A stretch of DNA of 64,000 nt from the NCBI RefSeq assembly GCF_031624495.1, contig NZ_JAMQOP010000002.1, forward strand, positions 372,001-436,000, given 5' to 3'. The stretch comes from Halogeometricum sp. S1BR25-6. Its GTDB lineage: Archaea; Halobacteriota; Halobacteria; Halobacteriales; Haloferacaceae. This document shows, piece by piece, positions 59,732 to 64,000 of this stretch (positions within the stretch are counted from its first letter, which is position 1; each line of letters begins with the position of its first letter). The translations under genes were made by a program, and so were the position numbers. The notes under the pieces are model-generated. The model had not been told where the DNA came from and searched no databases. It saw only the letters and a program-made list of their open reading frames with translations.

Positions 59732-60551
59732 CGGGCGAACTACCGGACCGGCGGAGTATGTCGGTTTCGACGGTGGCAAGCGGAACCGGCGTCGGTGCCG
59801 GGGTGAAGCTATCTGGGTCGCTCGTCCGTCGCGGGTCTGGCGAACCCGAGCGGCCGCGAATCGGGGGCCGAAGTCGGAACGAGCGGGGGTGGGGTGGGGT
59901 GGGGTGGGGGCCGTGGGTCGAGTGGGGGTTGGTGGGTGCCTCGGTCTGCCTGTAGCGCCGTCGAACCGCGCGGGCCGGGGTCGATGTGAGCCCGGTCGCG
60001 GTTCGGTGCGCGTGCGCGGGTTCGTCGCTCCGCGGGGGAGCGCAATCGCGCCCGGAGCCGGAACTGATGAGAGCGCGCGTTCGAGTTGGCCGCGCGCCGA
60101 CCGCCGCGACTCGCTGCGGGCCGCGGGGTCGCGTGTCACCGTCCGACTGCGGTGAAGTGCGTTTCGGGAGCGCGGGTGTGACGGCCGTCGCACCGTCGCG
60201 CGGGACAGGCCGACGGTGCGACGCGTCGGAACGCTCCTCGGTCACCGCGTTTCTCGCTTGGGCGGGGAAGTACTTCAACCGGGGAGACCCTGAACCCGGA
60301 TTCAACCGCATATTGTCCCAAAGATACGATTAACTGTGGTTTAATTCGCCGAGTCGTCTGACGGGCGTCGTGCACGCGTCGTCTCGACCGCGGTTTCCGC
60401 TCATTCCGCCCCGTCCGTTCCGTCGGCCCGAAGCGACAGTGCGGTCGGGTCCTGTGCCGCGAGTGCGTCGACCAACGACGACGCGCCGCACTCGAACTGG
60501 ACGGAAACCGACGCCGACGAACCGGTCGTCGACAAGTACGACCCGGGACCG
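59732..60551. other. 820-base GC-rich region without a recognised gene
   Basis: No convincing protein frame or tRNA was found here on either strand. The region contains a G-run tract (59885-59910), GC palindromes such as CGCTCC/GGAGCG near 60015, and an AT-richer island around 60300-60345 that could be a promoter. From about 60470 the plus frame acquires acidic coding character that leads into the gene at 60552. A structured RNA gene in 59950-60300 is possible, but I could not match it to RNase P RNA or SRP RNA. Confidence 0.5.
59885..59910 (+). repeat. G-quadruplex-prone tract
   Basis: Five runs of four or five G separated by single T occupy 26 bases, followed within 40 bases by further G3-G5 runs. 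This is an ideal sequence for an intramolecular G-quadruplex. It lies about 155 bases upstream of the GHMP-kinase-family gene, with the G-rich strand being the template for that gene. Confidence 0.85.
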
Positions 60552-60839
60552 GTGACGCAGTACGAACGAGCGTCGGGCCCGTCGCTGTGGCTCCGACCAA
60601 ACCGAACCGAACCGAACGCGCAGCACACCGAGACCGACCGGTACGGAGTCTCGGTCGTCCGCGACGTTGAGGAAGAGTGCACCCCGTTCGCGCACGCCAA
60701 GGGGTTCGAGGACGCCCGGCGCGTCGCCGACGCGTTCATCGGGGCGTACGAGGACGCCGCTGGCGGAAGCGGAGACCCGATAGAAGCGGGGCGGGAAGCG
60801 GCGCAGTCGGCCGAGGTGGCCGAGACCGCCTCGCGCTGA
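60552..60839 (+). CDS. small haloarchaeal protein, unknown function, start uncertain
   Basis: The 95-residue product from a GTG at 60552 has a conserved-looking stretch, VTQYERASGPSLWLRPNRTE, then RYGVSVVRDVEEECTPFAHA and KGFEDARRVADAFIGAYEDA. It ends in a charged helix. The same frame upstream (60460-60551) also has typical acidic coding content (NDDAPHSNWTETDADEP) but no ATG, GTG or TTG before the stop at 60342. So either the gene starts at 60552 or its 5' end is altered. No function is known. Confidence 0.6.
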   Translation: MTQYERASGPSLWLRPNRTEPNAQHTETDRYGVSVVRDVEEECTPFAHAKGFEDARRVADAFIGAYEDAAGGSGDPIEAGREAAQSAEVAETASR

Positions 60840-60913
60840 GCGGGCGGTTCGGGCGGTCGAACCGACGGTCGACGGTCGATAGTCGACGACCGGCCGTCGG
60901 CCGTATCGCTGTT

Positions 60914-61237
60914 TTACGCGCCGACCAGTTCCTCGGCGACTACCTCGGCCGCGAGGAGGTCGGGGTCGACGGCGAGGTCGGCCTGTCCGCGCGCGTACTC
61001 CGGCAGGGAGTCGCGCGAGTAGGCGACCACGCGGATGTCCGGGTTCGCCTCGCGCGCCACGGGGATGACCGAGGCGTCGTCCATGTCCGTGAGGACGAGG
61101 GTGTCCGCAGTGTCGACGCCCGCGTCGGCGATGGTGTCGCGGGTCGCGACGCCGTCGACGCGTACAACGTCGGCGCCGAGGTCGGAGAGCGCATCGCCGA
61201 GGCCGTCTGTGTCTGGTCCTGTGATGAGCACGGTCAT
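60914..61237 (-). CDS. small TrkA-N-like Rossmann protein (DUF7126 type)
   Basis: The 107-residue protein consists of one Rossmann-like domain: [40 protein letters not shown] and [16 protein letters not shown]. It resembles the NAD-binding half of TrkA potassium regulators but without a TrkA-C or transport gene nearby. Its ATG overlaps the guaA stop by 4 bases, so it is translated with GMP synthase. A nucleotide-sensing role in purine/pyrimidine metabolism is inference only. Confidence 0.85.
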   Translation of the reverse strand: MTVLITGPDTDGLGDALSDLGADVVRVDGVATRDTIADAGVDTADTLVLTDMDDASVIPVAREANPDIRVVAYSRDSLPEYARGQADLAVDPDLLAAEVVAEELVGA

Positions 61238-62151
61238 TCGTACTCGATGGTGGCCGGCGGCTTGTGTGTTACGTCGTAGACGACCCGGGCCACGTTGTCG
61301 TTCTGTCCCGTGATGCGCGACTGAATACGCTGGAGGGTCTCCCACGACAGTTCCTGCGCCCGCGCCGTCATGCCGTCGCGCGACTCAACGGAGCGCACGG
61401 CGACGATCCAGCCGTGGACGCGGTTGTCGCCCTTCACGCCGGTCCCCTTGCCGACGACGGCGGCGAACGCCTGCCAGGGGTCGTACTCTTCTAACTCCTC
61501 CTCGACGACGTGGCACGCCTCGCGGGCCACTTCGACTTTCTCCCTCGTCACCTCGCCGACGACGCGGACGGCGAGTCCGGGGCCGGGGAACGGCATCCGC
61601 TCGGAGACGACCGATTCGAGACCGAGTTCGCGGGCCACCTCGCGCACCTCGTCTTTGTACAGGTCGCGGACGGGTTCGACGATGCCCTCGAAGTCCACCA
61701 CGTCGGGCAGACCGCCGACGTTGTGGTGGGACTTGATGTTCCCCTCCGACTCGATGCGGTCGGGGTAGATGGTTCCCTGCACGAGGTAGTCGGCGTCGGT
61801 GTCCTTCGCCTCGCGTTCGAACTCGCGGATGAACTGTCCGCCGATGACCTTCCGCTTCTCCTCGGGGTCGACGACTCCCTCGAGGGCGCCGAGGAAGCGC
61901 TCTTGTGCCTCGACCACCCTGAGGGAATCCATGTAGTCGAACGTCTCGCGGATGCCGTCAGTCTCTCCTTTCCGCATCAGACCGGTGTCGACGTAGACGG
62001 GCGTCAGTTGGTCGCCGATGGCGCGGTAGGCGAGGGCGGCGGCGACGGAGGAGTCCACGCCGCCCGAGAGGGCGATGATGGCGTGGGCGTCTCCCACCGT
62101 CTCGGCTATCTCCTCGGTGGCCTCCTCGATGAACGACTCTGCGTCGACCAT
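61234..62151 (-). CDS. guaAb: GMP synthase, ATP-pyrophosphatase subunit B
   Basis: The 305-residue subunit aminates XMP to GMP. It has the PP-loop [14 protein letters not shown] near residue 30, [35 protein letters not shown] and the dimerisation C-terminus ending [16 protein letters not shown]. In archaea the amidotransferase domain is a separate protein (GuaAa), which is not in this window. The start overlaps the pyrG stop by 1 base. The adjacent order pyrG, guaAb, TrkA-N protein forms one operon. Confidence 0.95.
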   Translation of the reverse strand: MVDAESFIEEATEEIAETVGDAHAIIALSGGVDSSVAAALAYRAIGDQLTPVYVDTGLMRKGETDGIRETFDYMDSLRVVEAQERFLGALEGVVDPEEKRKVIGGQFIREFEREAKDTDADYLVQGTIYPDRIESEGNIKSHHNVGGLPDVVDFEGIVEPVRDLYKDEVREVARELGLESVVSERMPFPGPGLAVRVVGEVTREKVEVAREACHVVEEELEEYDPWQAFAAVVGKGTGVKGDNRVHGWIVAVRSVESRDGMTARAQELSWETLQRIQSRITGQNDNVARVVYDVTHKPPATIEYE

Positions 62152-63812
62152 CAGGCCTGCACCTCCCGGTCGGCGACCAGTTCACGGGCGTCCAGTTCGC
62201 CGAGAACGGCCTCCACGAACCCGACGAACGGCGGACTCGCGCGGTCGGGCCGCGAGCGGAACTCGGGGTGGAACTGCGTGCCGAGGAAGTACGGGTGGTC
62301 GGTCCGCTCGACGATCTCCATGCGGTTGTTCGCCCGCCCGGAGAACGTCAAGGCGCCGTCCTCCAGGTCGTCGATGTACTCGGGGGCCACCTCGTAGCGG
62401 TGGCGGTGTCGCTCGGTGCAGACGGTGTCGCCGTAGACGTGGGCGGCGAGAGAGCCCTCCGAGATGTTCGTCTCGTGCGCGCCGAGGCGCATCGTCCCGC
62501 CCATCTCCTCCGTCTCGTACTGCTCGGGTAGCAGGTCGATGACCGGATAGGAGCTGTCGGGGTTCAGTTCCGCGGAGTGGGCGTCCTCGTGACCGAGGAC
62601 GTTGCGCGCGTGTTCGACGACCGCCATCTGGAAGCCGAGACAGAGACCGAGGAAGGGAACGTCGTGCTCGCGGCAGTACCGGATAGCCTCTATCTTCCCC
62701 GCCGTGCCGCGCGTCCCGAACCCGCCGGGGACGACGACGCCGTCGGCCTCCTTCAGCCGGTCCGTGTGTCTGTCGAGCATCTCGTCGGAGTCGACCCAGA
62801 GGATGTTTACGTCCGTCCGCGTCTCGATGCCCGCGTGCTTCAGCGCCTCGTGGACCGACATGTACGCGTCTTCGAGGTCGTACTTGCCGACGAGGGCGAC
62901 GTCTATTTCCTGCTGTCGGTCGCGCGTGACGAGTTCGCGCCACCGCTGGGAGCGCTCGGCCGGCGGGAGCGCCTCTTCTTCGAGGTCCAGACGCTCCATC
63001 ACGTACTCGTCGAGGCCCTCCTCTTCGACCATCAGCGGGACGTGGTAGATGTCCTCCACGTCGGGGTTCGAGAACACCGCCTCCGTGGGCACGTCGCAGA
63101 ACAGGGCTATCTTCTCTTTCGTCTCCGGGTCTAGTTTGTCCGGACTGCGGCCGACGAGGATGTCGGGTTGCAGGCCGATGCTCCGCAGTTCCTTCACGGA
63201 GTGCTGCGTCGGCTTCGTCTTCTGCTCGCCGTTCTTCGAGTAGGGGATGAGGGTGACGTGGGTGAACAGGATGTCGTCGTCCTCCTCCTCGTGGGCGAAC
63301 TGGCGGAGCGATTCGAGGAACGGCATCCCCTCGATGTCGCCGACGGTGCCCCCGACTTCGATGATGCAGACGTCGGACCCCTCCGCGGCCTCGCGGACGC
63401 GCCGCTTGATGTCGTCGGTGACGTGCGGGATTATTTGGACGGTCTTCCCGAGGTAGTCGCCGGCGCGTTCCTTCTGGATGACGTGCTGGTAGGTCTTGCC
63501 CGTCGTCACGTTGTGGTCCGACGTCATGTCGACGCCGAGGAAGCGCTCGTAGTTCCCCAAGTCGAGGTCCACCTCGCCGCCGTCTTTTAATACATAAACC
63601 TCCCCGTGTTGGTAGGGATTCATCGTCCCGGCGTCGACGTTCAGGTAGGGGTCTATCTTGACCGCCGTCACGTCGAACCCCGCGTTCGAGAGCAGACGCC
63701 CCGTACTCGCGGCGGTGATGCCCTTGCCCAACCCTGACATCACGCCTCCCGTCACGAAAATGAACTTCCGACCCAGCGACGGGTCGTACCCGGTTTCGGG
63801 TTCCTTCGGCAT
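62151..63812 (-). CDS. pyrG: CTP synthase
   Basis: The 553-residue enzyme converts UTP to CTP with glutamine. The N-terminal synthetase domain has [40 protein letters not shown] and [16 protein letters not shown]. The C-terminal class I amidotransferase domain has the nucleophile Cys in [10 protein letters not shown] and the His-Glu in TQFHPEF. The ATG at 63812 gives the conserved short N-terminus; a frame 19 codons longer is not conserved. A TTTTGA element about 26 bases upstream may be its TATA box. First gene of the pyrG operon. Confidence 0.97.
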   Translation of the reverse strand: MPKEPETGYDPSLGRKFIFVTGGVMSGLGKGITAASTGRLLSNAGFDVTAVKIDPYLNVDAGTMNPYQHGEVYVLKDGGEVDLDLGNYERFLGVDMTSDHNVTTGKTYQHVIQKERAGDYLGKTVQIIPHVTDDIKRRVREAAEGSDVCIIEVGGTVGDIEGMPFLESLRQFAHEEEDDDILFTHVTLIPYSKNGEQKTKPTQHSVKELRSIGLQPDILVGRSPDKLDPETKEKIALFCDVPTEAVFSNPDVEDIYHVPLMVEEEGLDEYVMERLDLEEEALPPAERSQRWRELVTRDRQQEIDVALVGKYDLEDAYMSVHEALKHAGIETRTDVNILWVDSDEMLDRHTDRLKEADGVVVPGGFGTRGTAGKIEAIRYCREHDVPFLGLCLGFQMAVVEHARNVLGHEDAHSAELNPDSSYPVIDLLPEQYETEEMGGTMRLGAHETNISEGSLAAHVYGDTVCTERHRHRYEVAPEYIDDLEDGALTFSGRANNRMEIVERTDHPYFLGTQFHPEFRSRPDRASPPFVGFVEAVLGELDARELVADREVQA

Positions 63813-64000
63813 ACCGACTGTGTGCCAGCGCAGTTCAAAACCGTTTCGGAGCGACCGATACGTTGCCACGATTCACCACGTTTCAACGGTTTTAGAGGTG
63901 ATTCGGAACTCCCGGTTTCGGGCGTTGCACCGCGGGTGCAGCGCCGCCGCCGCCGAATCGGACGACCGAAGCTACTACCGGCGGGACCCCGTAACATCGA

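Noticed and set aside
59885-59910. Telomere-like or centromere-like repeat
   Set aside because: Archaeal chromosomes are circular and the G tract is a single 26-base block; a G-quadruplex is the simpler reading.

Overview
The window is a stretch of haloarchaeal main chromosome. The DNA is very GC-rich, the predicted proteins are strongly acidic, and many genes have a TATA-like box about 25 to 30 bases before the start codon, which is the archaeal leaderless pattern. Haloarchaea-restricted families (DUF5802, DUF5830 type), an intron-containing elongator tRNA-Met, Cbf5, transcription factor S and a split GMP synthetase agree with this. The housekeeping content (pyrG, guaA subunit B, carA, adk, cmk, cbf5, two tRNAs) argues for the chromosome rather than a plasmid. 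The gene order carA / Lrp regulator / idi / JAMM protease resembles the Haloferax neighbourhood, so a Haloferacales-type organism is likely. The genus cannot be fixed from sequence alone.

Layout. 1-9.5 kb: a DUF1684 protein, small membrane proteins, two tandem type IV pilins with matching N-termini, tRNA-Met with an 81-nt intron, gpmI, a DUF1405 membrane protein and an ArsR-type regulator. 9.5-16.7 kb: gatD, an acetyltransferase, an operon of a crotonase-fold protein with orphan E1-alpha and E1-beta 2-oxoacid dehydrogenase subunits, and carA divergent from an Lrp regulator across a shared palindrome. 16.7-31 kb: a PHP phosphoesterase, a lipid-kinase-like protein, an Idi-type Nudix protein overlapping a JAMM protease, an SDR, kynureninase, hydrolases, an AIR-synthase-like protein, a PAS histidine kinase, an APC permease carrying two universal-stress domains, and a YeiH-type transporter. 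31-35.5 kb: the translation-linked block adk, DUF106 membrane insertase, cmk, cbf5. 35.5-41.2 kb: tRNA-Pro followed by tRNA-tail copies and hairpins, the DUF4212/SSS symporter operon with a stress protein, and ilvD. 41.2-53.6 kb: moaB, a regulator/oxidoreductase pair, a Vms1-like release-factor protein, a 7TM histidine kinase, a dgcN-dgcA pair and pspA. 53.6-64 kb: a Tat-exported GH5-like lipoprotein, transcription factor S, zinc/coiled-coil proteins, an SDR, a RAD55/KaiC-like protein with a degenerate P-loop, a GHMP-kinase-family protein, an 820-base gene-free GC-rich segment with a G-quadruplex tract, and the coupled pyrG-guaAb-TrkA-N operon.

The least ordinary signal is not a gene cluster. 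Three separate places (after tRNA-Pro, after ilvD, and inside the catalytic domain of the 7TM histidine kinase) combine a short copy of neighbouring sequence with perfect hairpins that mostly have a three-base loop, TCC or GAA. This looks like one kind of event or element acting at three loci. No CRISPR array, transposase, integrase or rRNA was seen.
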